A stretch of DNA of 64,000 nucleotides from Mesobacillus jeotgali (lineage in GTDB: Bacteria > Bacillota > Bacilli > Bacillales > Cytobacillaceae), in contig NZ_FVZC01000007.1 in the NCBI RefSeq assembly GCF_900166585.1, positions 186,001 to 250,000 on the forward strand. Reading direction: 5' to 3'. Both the position numbers and the translations under genes were made by a program. Positions 46,354-55,220 of the stretch are shown here, piece by piece. Positions within the stretch are counted from its first letter, which is position 1, and every line of letters starts with the position of its first letter. A model generated the notes under the pieces. It made no database searches and was not told the DNA's origin. It saw only the letters and a list, made by a program, of their open reading frames with translations.

Positions 46354-46842
46354 TTACCTTGACGACACCAATAAAAACCGAATGCTCTGATCGGTATGGT
46401 TATACCAATAATGAGTTTCGCTAGCGGAAAAGAACCAGGATTCTCCTTGTTGCAGTTCAATCATCTTTGTACCTATTTGCAGTGTCAAAGTTCCTTCTAT
46501 TACATAGACAAATTCATGTCCGCTATGTGCGAAGGGCTGCCCGTCGCTCTGGTTTGCTGGAAGTGTAACGAGTATGGGATGAAAGTCCGGGTTTGGGACT
46601 TGTTGTGTCAGGTCTCTATAATGAAATGATGGTCCACTCACAGGCTCATTGTTACTTGGAAAAAAAGTACTTGGATTGACGCCAAGAACTTCGGATATTT
46701 TACGAAGGGATTCCAATGTGACGCTGGACTTCCCGCGTTCTACTTGTGATAGAAAGCTGATGGATACACCAGCCCCTTCGGCAAGTTCTTTCAAAGTCAT
46801 ATTTTTCTCTTTCCGGATTTCTTTAAGTCGTACACCGATCAT
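46354..46842 (-). CDS. XRE-family regulator with cupin domain
   Basis: 162 residues. HTH_3 at 5-60 (RLKEIRKEKNMTLKELAEGAGVSISFLSQVERGKSS) and a cupin_2 domain at 100-160 (HSGHEFVYVIEGTLTLQIGTKMIELQQGESWFF). The C-terminus is short, ending in LLVSSR. Such regulators control catabolism or transport genes; the cupin probably binds a metabolite. Divergent from the MHS transporter, whose promoter carries a palindrome at 46936-46956 that is the best candidate target. Confidence 0.85.
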   Translation of the reverse strand: MIGVRLKEIRKEKNMTLKELAEGAGVSISFLSQVERGKSSVTLESLRKISEVLGVNPSTFFPSNNEPVSGPSFHYRDLTQQVPNPDFHPILVTLPANQSDGQPFAHSGHEFVYVIEGTLTLQIGTKMIELQQGESWFFSASETHYWYNHTDQSIRFLLVSSR

Positions 46843-46904
46843 AAAACCTCACCTACCTATTCCTATTTTTCCCTTATATATGGATTGTGTCAATCTGAAC
46901 AAAG

Positions 46905-46956
46905 TTGACAGAATATTTATCGTTATCTAAAATTTAATTGAAGTGACACTTCAATT
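46905..46956 (+). promoter_or_regulatory. MHS promoter with 21-bp palindromic operator
   Basis: TTGACA (46905-46910), 17 nt, TAAAAT (46928-46933). AATTGAAGTG A CACTTCAATT at 46936-46956 is a perfect inverted repeat straddling the transcription start, as expected for a repressor site. Probably bound by the XRE-cupin protein. Confidence 0.72.
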
Positions 46957-46977
46957 TTAAAAGGGGAGGAAGACAAA

Positions 46978-48285
46978 ATGCAACAATTGGATAAGAAAAC
47001 AACTTATCGTGTATTGATTGCCAGCCTTGTTGGCAGTTCCATTGAATGGTTTGACTATTTTCTATATGGAACAATGGCCGCACTTGTATTTAACCAATTA
47101 TTCTTTGTCAACGAGGACCCGACAGTAGGCTTGCTTTTAGCGTATGCATCGTTTGCACTTTCGTTTTTCATCCGGCCATTTGGAGGAATCATTTTTAGTC
47201 ATATCGGGGATCGAATCGGCCGGAAAAAAACACTCGTTTTAACATTGAGCTTGATGGGTGCTGCAACATTCGCAATGGGTATCTTGCCTACATATCAAGC
47301 AATTGGTGTAGCTGCACCAATCATTTTGATCACGCTTCGTCTGATCCAGGGACTTGGAATCGGCGGGGAATGGGGAGGAGCTCTGCTGCTTGCAACTGAG
47401 TATGCTCCGCCAGAACGCAGAGGATTCTTCGGATCCATCCCGCAAATGGGTGTGACGATCGGAATGGTGATGGGTACGCTCGCTCTTTGGCTCATGAGCT
47501 TATTGCCAGAGCAGCAATTCATGTCATGGGGCTGGCGCGTGCCATTCATCTTTAGTGCATTGCTCGTGGTCTTTGGTTTATGGATCCGAAAAGGAATCGA
47601 TGAGACACCAGAATTCAAGGAAGTTCAGCAAAAAGGTGAAATTCCAAAGCTGCCAATCGTCGATACACTTCGCTATTACTGGAAAGAAGTGCTCATCACA
47701 ATCGGTGCGAAAGTGGTTGAGACAGCTCCATTCTATATTTTCAGTACGTTCATTGTTTCGTATGCGACAAGCACTCTAGGATTCAGCCGCTCCGCTGTGT
47801 TAGGTTCCGTCATGGTTTCAACCGTCATTACGACGATCCTTATCCCAATCATGGGAAGTCTGTCAGACCGAATTGGCCGCAAGAAAATGTATATCGCCGG
47901 TACATTGGCGATGATGGCTTTCGCTTTCCCATACTTCTGGATGATTCATCAAGGCAGTGTGCTCATGCTGGTGTTGGCGACGATTATCGGCCTGGGGATC
48001 ATTTGGGCTCCGATTACGGCAGTACTTGGAACCATGTTCTCTGAAATCTTTGATGCCAAGGTTCGCTATACCGGGGTCTCACTAGGCTATCAAATCGGTG
48101 CCGCAGTTGCTGGCGGTACAGCGCCGCTCGTTGCTACAGCGCTGCTCGCTTCATTCGATAATTCTTACGTTCCAGTTGCACTCTACATCATGTTCACTGC
48201 TGCGGTGTCACTGATTGCCATCTGGGCAGTGAAAAGCCGCGTTGAACCAACTGTGATCACTGGTAAAATGAGCTCGGCCAAATAA
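46978..48285 (+). CDS. MHS-family MFS transporter (metabolite:proton symporter)
   Basis: 435 residues, twelve helices. SSIEWFDYFLYGTMAALVF, RPFGGIIFSHIGDRIGRKK and RLIQGLGIGGEWGGALLLATEYAP are MHS-family markers. Members import organic acids, betaines or amino acids with protons. The next gene, an ornithine-cyclodeaminase-like enzyme, suggests an amino-acid or opine substrate. Start follows GGGGAGG. Its stop codon TAA is the loop of the following terminator hairpin. Confidence 0.87.
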   Translation: MQQLDKKTTYRVLIASLVGSSIEWFDYFLYGTMAALVFNQLFFVNEDPTVGLLLAYASFALSFFIRPFGGIIFSHIGDRIGRKKTLVLTLSLMGAATFAMGILPTYQAIGVAAPIILITLRLIQGLGIGGEWGGALLLATEYAPPERRGFFGSIPQMGVTIGMVMGTLALWLMSLLPEQQFMSWGWRVPFIFSALLVVFGLWIRKGIDETPEFKEVQQKGEIPKLPIVDTLRYYWKEVLITIGAKVVETAPFYIFSTFIVSYATSTLGFSRSAVLGSVMVSTVITTILIPIMGSLSDRIGRKKMYIAGTLAMMAFAFPYFWMIHQGSVLMLVLATIIGLGIIWAPITAVLGTMFSEIFDAKVRYTGVSLGYQIGAAVAGGTAPLVATALLASFDNSYVPVALYIMFTAAVSLIAIWAVKSRVEPTVITGKMSSAK

Positions 48286-48300
48286 TTTGGCCGAGTTTTT
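48273..48300 (+). terminator. Terminator whose loop is the MHS stop codon
   Basis: CTCGGCCAAA / TTTGGCCGAG with loop TAA (48283-48285, the stop codon) and then TTTTTT. It would cap the mhs transcript or attenuate expression of the downstream enzyme gene. Confidence 0.85.
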
Positions 48301-48322
48301 TCTTAAAAAGGAGAGATTCTAT

Positions 48323-49297
48323 ATGCTTATACTGAACGAACAACTGATCCAGTCCATCTATAAAATCGAAGATGCCATTCGCGATGTCGAAGCCATGTTA
48401 GTGGCCATTCATGAAGGCCGTGTTGAAAATCCTCACCGGACAGTACTGAATGTCCCTGAACGCAACGGATCTGTTCTCTATATGCCAAGTTCGGATGGAA
48501 CATCCATGGCAGCGACCAAAATTGTCTCAATTTTTCCTGATAACAGCTCAGCCGATCTTCCGACCACACAAGGAGCCATTTTACTCACAGAACTACAAAC
48601 AGGAAGACATATAAGCTTACTGTCCGCTTCTTACCTGACAAGGTTGAGAACCGGCGCATTAAGTGCCATCTCAGCCCGCCACCTCGCCAGGCTCGACAGC
48701 CAGGTACTGACCGTCATTGGCACAGGCGGAATGGCCTTCGAGCAAGTACTGGGAATAGTGAACGTCTTGCCAATCCAAGATATCTATTTAATCAACCGTT
48801 CCATTGAAAAAACCTACACATTCGGCGAAAAGCTCAAAGAGGCAGGTATTACCGCTAAAATACATACCGGAGTCGACCGAAACGAAGCCGTCGCCCAGTC
48901 CGATGTCATTTGCTGTGCTACCCGGTCAACCGAAGAAGTATTTGATGCCGATTATGTAAAAGCAGGGACACATATTATCGGAGTGGGTAGTTACTTGCCC
49001 GAAATGCGAGAAATCCCGTTAGGTGCGATTGAAAAAGCAACGTTTATTTATGCAGATGATTATGAGGGGATGAAAGCTGAGGCTGGGGAGTTCATAGATG
49101 CCGTTCATCGAGGTAAATGGTCATTTGATCAGCTTTCAGGGACGTTGGCTGAACTTCATATGAATCCGGTCGAACGTCGAGTTGAGGATATTACTATTTT
49201 TAAATCGGTTGGGGCGGCTCATTTTGATTTGGCTGTGGCGAAGGGGGTTTATGAGAAAGCGGAGGGGAAGACTGAGGGGGAGGAGATTTTTTTGTAG
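48323..49297 (+). CDS. Ornithine cyclodeaminase / mu-crystallin family protein
   Basis: 324 residues; ATG 48323 follows AAGGAGAG. Motifs: NPHRTVLNVPERNGSVLYMPS, LLSASYLTRLRTGALSAISA, VIGTGGMAFEQV (NAD site), CCATRSTEEVF and FKSVGAAHFDLAVA. Family members are ornithine cyclodeaminase, alanine dehydrogenase or ketimine reductase; the exact reaction cannot be called. It follows the MHS transporter across a terminator, so expression is partly separate. Confidence 0.83.
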   Translation: MLILNEQLIQSIYKIEDAIRDVEAMLVAIHEGRVENPHRTVLNVPERNGSVLYMPSSDGTSMAATKIVSIFPDNSSADLPTTQGAILLTELQTGRHISLLSASYLTRLRTGALSAISARHLARLDSQVLTVIGTGGMAFEQVLGIVNVLPIQDIYLINRSIEKTYTFGEKLKEAGITAKIHTGVDRNEAVAQSDVICCATRSTEEVFDADYVKAGTHIIGVGSYLPEMREIPLGAIEKATFIYADDYEGMKAEAGEFIDAVHRGKWSFDQLSGTLAELHMNPVERRVEDITIFKSVGAAHFDLAVAKGVYEKAEGKTEGEEIFL

Positions 49298-49837
49298 GTT
49301 AAGGGGGAGGATTTTAAGGGAAATGGGGGAAGCATTTCATGTCCCCATTTTATTCCTTAAATGATATTTTAAATCTGAGAGATTAACTTATTGTTGACAG
49401 AGCAATTACTTCACACTGAAATATTACTTCTCAAGAGCATTAACTGAGTTCATCCTCGTATAGCTCAATTCATTGAATACTTCATCCAATAGTTTCTAAT
49501 GCCTCAATCTAATAGTCAACAAAACTATTTCTTAAAAGAAAATCGTAAAGCCAATTTATCTATCTTTTATTTCGATTCCCGAGTGAGAGATGAGAACCTT
49601 CCTGTGTCTCGTTCTTTCAAAACTATTTTTTAAGTAAGATGTGAATGCCATCCTTGTATTTTAAGTTTTTCTTTGGAAGGGACTTATGGATTATTATCGT
49701 TCAAATAGCAGAAGATTACTTTATTTGTATCTATAAAGGTAAATGAAAAATTGTATTATTATGTTAAAATATTTCTAGAGTTTTCCTAATTCCTGAAAAT
49801 TAGTGTAATAGAATTATAAGTTAAAGCGGAGGTTGAA
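49298..49837. other. AT-rich 540-bp gap upstream of the RT gene
   Basis: No coding frame of note. A hairpin AAATGGGG/CCCCATTT at 49321-49350 and a degenerate REP-like element near 49581-49610 (GATGAGAACCTT..GTGTCTC) are visible. The remainder (49400-49837) is AT-rich with few repeats. An RT-associated non-coding RNA could lie here, as in other DRT systems, but nothing proves it. Confidence 0.4.
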
Positions 49838-52800
49838 ATGTCGATTATAAAAGACAAATATAAGGTAATAGCTCCCCAAATAAAATATCTGTGTGATGAA
49901 GTTGTTTTAGCACAAGCATGGAAGAAGTCCCAATTATATATAAGGAAACATAATTGGTATGCAGATATATTGGAATTAGATTGTTCGACAGTTGACTTGG
50001 AGAATAATATCTCATTATGGATACGTGAGTTAGAAGATGAGAATTATAAATCTGACGCCATTAAGCTAGTTTTAGCACCTAAAAATAAACAATGGTATTT
50101 TTCAGATTCGAAAATCAAGGATATGACTCAATTATGGAGTTCGCGAAAAAAAGATCGATTAGATTTAAATGATGATCGAATTGACGATAAAGATGAAGAA
50201 ATAAGGTTAAGACCATTAACGCACCTAACAATTAGAGATCAGACAATTTCAACTGCTGCGATGCTATGTTTAGCAGATGCTATAGAAACTTGCCAAGGTC
50301 CCACTGAGGAAAGTAATTATTTTTCAGCACAAAAACAACAAATTTATAGTTATGGAAATAGGTTACACTGTAATTGGGAATCAAATCCTCAGAAAAATAA
50401 AAAGGGAATATTTAGCTGGGGAAGTTCACAAAGTTATAGACAATATTATCAAGATTATAGGTCATTTTTATTAAGACCAAAAAAAATCTGTCAAGGATAT
50501 GCATCAGGACTTTCGCCCAATAAAACATTATATGTAGTATCAATTGATTTAAAAGAGTTTTATGATCATATTGATGTTAAAGCACTTATAGGTCAATTAA
50601 AAAAGCTATACAAAGAGTATTTTAATAACTACATATTGGACATTGAGTATAATAACGAGGATAAATTCTGGGACAAACTTGAGAGTGTTTTTTCATGGGA
50701 ATGGGAAGATAGTGATATTGATAGTGCAAAAAAATTGCTTGGAAAGGATCTTCCTAAGGGTCTCCCTCAAGGGTTAGTTGCCAGTGGATTTCTATCTAAT
50801 GCATATCTAATAAATTTTGACCGCATGGTTGGTGCCAAGATCGATAGTGCATTTACTCCTAAATCATTTGTTTTACTAGATTATTGTAGGTATGTGGATG
50901 ATATAAGATTGGTGATTGAAGCATCCAGTGACATTGATATAGAAAAAATAAGTGAGTTAGTGACTAAAGAAGTAAATAAATTTCTAAAGGAATATCAAAA
51001 AAGTATTGGCACAGACTTTAATCTTAAAGTTAACGACAGTAAAACCAAAGTAACTCCGTATAGAGAGTTGATAGCACAAAATAATGTGTCATCTTTAATG
51101 AATATGTTCCAAGGAGTTATAAGTGGAACACCAGATGTAGATGAACTCCGTCAGGTCACCGGGGGACTTGAAGGATTACTTGGTTTATCGGAACAAATAT
51201 TAAATGAGGTGAAGTATACTAATAATCCATTAACTCTTGCCAATATATCTACTCCAAACATAGATATTCGGGATGATACATTAAAAAGGTTTGTAGCAAC
51301 TAGAATGGTAAGAACGCTTCGGCTTAGAAGAAGCATGACTGACCTTAGTGAAGTCGTAAATAAGGGAGATGACCTAGAGAATTTTACTGCAGGACAATTG
51401 TTAAATAATGAATTTGAATCTGCAGCAAGAAAATTAATTTCTGCCTGGTCCGCTAATCCTTCTCTTACCTTACTCTTGAAATGTGGTTTGGACTTATACC
51501 CGGACCCTGATTTACTCATTCCGGTTTTAGAAGCATTAAAAACTAAGCTATACGTACAACCGCAAGATAAGATAATAAAAAAAGAAATGAAGGTTGCAGA
51601 ATATGTCTGTGCTGACTTGCTAAGAGCAGCTGCTACGGATATAGGATATCGTTTAGAAACCTATTATCCTGAATCGGCAGACCTTAAAGGATTCAGAGAG
51701 GAACTGGTAGTTTTTGCAAGAGATCTTCTTATCAATCGTCCTGAATCCCCTTGGTATTTAATACATCAAGCTATCTTATACTTAATATCATCAGGAGATT
51801 ACGGTTATTCTTTAGAGTCAATCGAAAAAAATAAGGTGTTGAAATATGCATTATTGCAAGACATAGCTCTTTATAAAACAAGTATTAATTATAGTTCAGA
51901 TATTATTACACTATCTCTTGTACTCCAGCAAATTCAGCCTAATACTGAAAAATACGTAACATGGTTTATAGAATTAATGAGAAATCAAGACGATGCAGAT
52001 AAACGGAAAGAAGCGATAATGATAGTGTCTTTTAGCCGTCCAGATATAATGAGCAACATTATAAAATCTAGGAGATTAAAAAATGCTAAATGGATAAAGG
52101 AAATTCCATTTGAATTAAAAACCTCATTAAAACCTCTAGAGAATAAAGAAATAATCATAAAAGATGGAAGAAGACAATCTCTAATTAGGATTATACAAAG
52201 TAGTGAGAATCCTTTTAAACAGGAAAATGCATTATTAAAACTTGCATTATCCATTTTAGTTCATTCTAGGGGTCAAGAGGTTTTGGAAAAGGGTGTAATG
52301 GCTAGTGACATACTTCTAAAAGAAGTTAAATGGAATGAAATACAAAACCCAAGAAAAGAAAATTTTAAAGTGGATTTTCAAATTACTAATGATAGTATAC
52401 AAAAGTATCGCGAGATTCCACCTTGGGTGAAAAAAGGTTATGAATGGTTGTATTCGTTGGGAAGAATATTACGTTCTTCTATAACGGGAGAATACGACTT
52501 CACGTCAAATGCTTTTCTTAAGAGGGAAGCTAACAGTTCATATAAAGGGCTTAAGTCTACTTGGTTTACAAGAAGGTTAGGGTTGAGTATTTATCCTAGA
52601 GGTCTTTTGAACGAACCTAGTCCCATCTCCCCTTGGCTTAGTGAATTCTTAATTAAATTGCTCCAATGGCCGGGAATTAAGGATTGGAGTGATCAAATCA
52701 ATGAATTCGATAAAATTAATCATACCGGAGATTTAATAAAGATTATTAAAGATAGGTTGGATTTTCAAAATAAGATATATGGAAGTTTATCTAAGACCCC

Positions 52801-53710
52801 TTTTTACACTCTTCCTTTGCCACCTATTAAGGAGAAAATGAACCAAAAAATTCAAGTAGCAATAGTCCAACCGTTATTACCCAAGACAACGGATTTCAAT
52901 GTGAAAGATCCTTTACATTGGACCCCTGCCTTTCGAGCAAAACATAGGAATCATATTGCATCCTTATGCAATCTAGTTAATAACCAGCTTAAAGCAAGTA
53001 GGTCTGCAGAAAGTTATGAAAGTGCTAGTAATTATTTAGATTTAATTGTTTTTCCGGAACTAACAGTACATCCAGATGATATTGATTTATTAAGAGGTTT
53101 GTCTGATGCAACTAAAGCAAATATTTTTACAGGTTTAACCTTTATATCTTCAAACGACAATAAATCTATAATAAACCAAGGGCTTTGGTTACTTAGAGCA
53201 GAACGATCTACTGGAAGAGAGTTTATATATGTCTATCAAGGCAAACAACATATGACAAAGTTTGAGAAAGAGATGAATATAAACGGTCACCGGCCGTACC
53301 AACTAATAATAAACATGGGGAATGGTCAACAAAACTTCAATATCACAGGGAGTATTTGCTACGATGCTACTGATTTAACTCTTGCCGCTGATTTAAGGGA
53401 AGTATCTGATATGTATGTAATAGCAGCAATGAACCAGGATGTACAAACGTTTGATAATATGGTTACAGCTCTTCAGTATCATATGTATCAACCGGTAATA
53501 CTTGCAAATACAGGGGAATTTGGTGGCTCTACTGCTCAAGCGCCATTTACTAAACATGCTCGCCAAATTGCACATACCCATGGGAACAACCAAGTTGCTG
53601 TTAGTATTTTCGAAGTGGATGCATCCTCGTTTAAACATGGTGTAAATCCAATAAAGGTATCTCCACTTAAAACCCCACCAGCAGGATATATAGGTCGAAA
53701 GTGGTTTTAA
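49838..53710 (+). CDS. Reverse transcriptase-nitrilase fusion (DRT class 1 / UG1 type)
   Basis: 1290 residues, start after GCGGAGG. The RT domain has motif A VVSIDLKEFYDHID (Asp237), motif B GLPQGLVAS (308-316) and motif C CRYVDDIRL (YVDD at 352-355). Residues about 450-1000 are helical and unassigned. From about 1004 a carbon-nitrogen hydrolase fold follows, with probable triad Glu1074 (FPELTVHP), Lys1136 (QGKQH) and Cys1174 (SICYDAT). RT fused to nitrilase is the known architecture of defence-associated RT UG1 (DRT class 1). AT-rich compared with neighbours, indicating transfer. A membrane macro protein follows. Confidence 0.88.
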   Translation: MSIIKDKYKVIAPQIKYLCDEVVLAQAWKKSQLYIRKHNWYADILELDCSTVDLENNISLWIRELEDENYKSDAIKLVLAPKNKQWYFSDSKIKDMTQLWSSRKKDRLDLNDDRIDDKDEEIRLRPLTHLTIRDQTISTAAMLCLADAIETCQGPTEESNYFSAQKQQIYSYGNRLHCNWESNPQKNKKGIFSWGSSQSYRQYYQDYRSFLLRPKKICQGYASGLSPNKTLYVVSIDLKEFYDHIDVKALIGQLKKLYKEYFNNYILDIEYNNEDKFWDKLESVFSWEWEDSDIDSAKKLLGKDLPKGLPQGLVASGFLSNAYLINFDRMVGAKIDSAFTPKSFVLLDYCRYVDDIRLVIEASSDIDIEKISELVTKEVNKFLKEYQKSIGTDFNLKVNDSKTKVTPYRELIAQNNVSSLMNMFQGVISGTPDVDELRQVTGGLEGLLGLSEQILNEVKYTNNPLTLANISTPNIDIRDDTLKRFVATRMVRTLRLRRSMTDLSEVVNKGDDLENFTAGQLLNNEFESAARKLISAWSANPSLTLLLKCGLDLYPDPDLLIPVLEALKTKLYVQPQDKIIKKEMKVAEYVCADLLRAAATDIGYRLETYYPESADLKGFREELVVFARDLLINRPESPWYLIHQAILYLISSGDYGYSLESIEKNKVLKYALLQDIALYKTSINYSSDIITLSLVLQQIQPNTEKYVTWFIELMRNQDDADKRKEAIMIVSFSRPDIMSNIIKSRRLKNAKWIKEIPFELKTSLKPLENKEIIIKDGRRQSLIRIIQSSENPFKQENALLKLALSILVHSRGQEVLEKGVMASDILLKEVKWNEIQNPRKENFKVDFQITNDSIQKYREIPPWVKKGYEWLYSLGRILRSSITGEYDFTSNAFLKREANSSYKGLKSTWFTRRLGLSIYPRGLLNEPSPISPWLSEFLIKLLQWPGIKDWSDQINEFDKINHTGDLIKIIKDRLDFQNKIYGSLSKTPFYTLPLPPIKEKMNQKIQVAIVQPLLPKTTDFNVKDPLHWTPAFRAKHRNHIASLCNLVNNQLKASRSAESYESASNYLDLIVFPELTVHPDDIDLLRGLSDATKANIFTGLTFISSNDNKSIINQGLWLLRAERSTGREFIYVYQGKQHMTKFEKEMNINGHRPYQLIINMGNGQQNFNITGSICYDATDLTLAADLREVSDMYVIAAMNQDVQTFDNMVTALQYHMYQPVILANTGEFGGSTAQAPFTKHARQIAHTHGNNQVAVSIFEVDASSFKHGVNPIKVSPLKTPPAGYIGRKWF

Positions 53711-53730
53711 TGTTTTAATGTTTTTATACC

Positions 53731-53765
53731 AGGGGCGGCTCGACTTTTAAAGTTGAACTGTCCCT
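53731..53765. repeat. Hairpin between the RT and macro genes
   Basis: About 16 paired positions (AGGGGCGGCTCGACTTT with AAAGTTGAACTGTCCCT, several G-T pairs). Short T-run only (AGTTTTC), so it may be a weak terminator or a repeat element. Confidence 0.5.
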
Positions 53766-53943
53766 AGTTTTCTGGTAAATGATATATAAGTTTAATTAAT
53801 GTTTGAAACTAATAGTATTATAAGCTCTATAAGCTAAAAAACCAATCACATGTAACCCTTAAAATGTGATTATCCGCCAAAAACTTTCGGAAGAGGGTTA
53901 CAAATGTCTTATTCAATTATAAGTATTGAGGGGAATAAGTTTT

Positions 53944-54822
53944 ATGTATATTAAATTAAAAACATTTTTTTCTTTGCATGCTTGGAAACATTCGTTAAAT
54001 ATTAAAACTTTTTTAATCCACTGGACTGCAGTCTTTGGAGTGATTTGGACGTTTATAGAATTTTTAGGTTATTTCTTTATTAAAGATGATGATTCTTTAA
54101 AACCTAATGTTTGGCTAGTTTTACTAGTGGGATTGTTTATTTCGGCTTGGATAAGTAGGCCTAGGTTATTACGGTCGGTACATTTGTCAGATAAGGATAT
54201 TACATTACAAGTGGATGTGAATAATATATTTGAGATGAAGAATGGTTCCCTAATCATTCCTTCTAATAGTGCTTTTCAACATGACTATATAGATGAAGGT
54301 GCATTGATAGTCCAGCTTAGAGATCTTTTTTTTTCAGATTCCCAACTATTTGATGAAGTGATTTCAAATGCTCTTCGAAGCGAGCCAAAAGAGAATTTCA
54401 AAATTAGGGGTAAGCAAGTTTACAAGTATCCAATAGGAACTGTTGCCCAAATTCCAATACCTGGGCCTGGCGGAAGAGTAGCATATTTATTAGCTTCTAC
54501 TGATTTAAATGAGCATGGAAGAGGAGAGCCGAACTTTGACCATTTGAAAACTGCTCTAAATTTATTGTGGGAGTATATAGGTCAACAAGGTGATACAAAA
54601 CCTTTAATTATCCCAATTTTAGGAAGTGGACGGCAACGATTAACGCAAAATAGATTAAAAATCATTTCGCTAATAGTGAGTACGTTTTTGTCTAGTATAA
54701 AACACCGAAAATATACAAACAGTTTAACCCTTACAATCTTACCAAGGACATATTTGCAGAATATGTACAATCTTGATGAGATAGAAACGTATTTATCCTT
54801 AGCTGATAAGTTTGATGCTTAA
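53944..54822 (+). CDS. Membrane-anchored ThsA-like macro-domain protein
   Basis: 292 residues; ATG 53944 follows GAGGGG. Two membrane helices near 24-75 (FGVIWTFIEFLGYFF; WLVLLVGLFISAWIS), then a macro-like domain with DVNNIFEMKNGSLIIPSN, YPIGTVAQIPIPGPGGRVAYLLA, and PLIIPILGSGRQRLTQNRL. This resembles the DUF6430/ThsA macro module of Thoeris, which binds ADP-ribose-type signals. Placed 234 bp after the RT-nitrilase on the same strand; probably a functional partner, although separated by a hairpin. Confidence 0.75.
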   Translation: MYIKLKTFFSLHAWKHSLNIKTFLIHWTAVFGVIWTFIEFLGYFFIKDDDSLKPNVWLVLLVGLFISAWISRPRLLRSVHLSDKDITLQVDVNNIFEMKNGSLIIPSNSAFQHDYIDEGALIVQLRDLFFSDSQLFDEVISNALRSEPKENFKIRGKQVYKYPIGTVAQIPIPGPGGRVAYLLASTDLNEHGRGEPNFDHLKTALNLLWEYIGQQGDTKPLIIPILGSGRQRLTQNRLKIISLIVSTFLSSIKHRKYTNSLTLTILPRTYLQNMYNLDEIETYLSLADKFDA

Positions 54823-54914
54823 TTTGGGATTTCATAAAATTAATTAGCTAAATTCCCTGCTAAATTAAAGGGAGAATAGATTTGTAGAATTTTGTTAATT
54901 CGGAGTAAATAATT

Positions 54915-55214
54915 ATGAACAAAATCAGTCAAACCATCCTAAACTTCCGCGACGAACGCAACTGGAAACCATACCACAACGAATAAGACCTAGCCATATC
55001 GATTTCTCTAGAAGCAAACGAACTGCTGGAGAACTTCCAATGGAAGAGCAGCGAAGAAGCTGTCAATGATTCGAAGCAAAACATAAAAGAGGAAATGGCT
55101 GATATTTTGATTTATCTTGTTCAGTTGGCGGATAAATTGGATATTGATCTGGAATCGGAAGTTTTGGGGAAGATGAAGAAGAATGCGCTTAAGTATCCCG
55201 TGCAGAAGGGGTGA
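54915..55214 (+). pseudogene. MazG-like nucleotide pyrophosphohydrolase with premature stop
   Basis: The frame reads MNKISQTILNFRDERNW, then a TAA at 54984-54986, then DLAISISLEANELLENFQW, IKEEMADILIYLVQLADKL and a normal end at 55214. This is the MazG-like/DUF fold with EANE and EEMADIL metal-binding helices. The expected codon after PYHNE is Lys (AAA or AAG), so one substitution created the stop. Restart at a downstream codon is unlikely to give a stable enzyme. Directly precedes the helicase gene by 6 bp. Confidence 0.8.
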
Positions 55215-55220
55215 GGGTAG

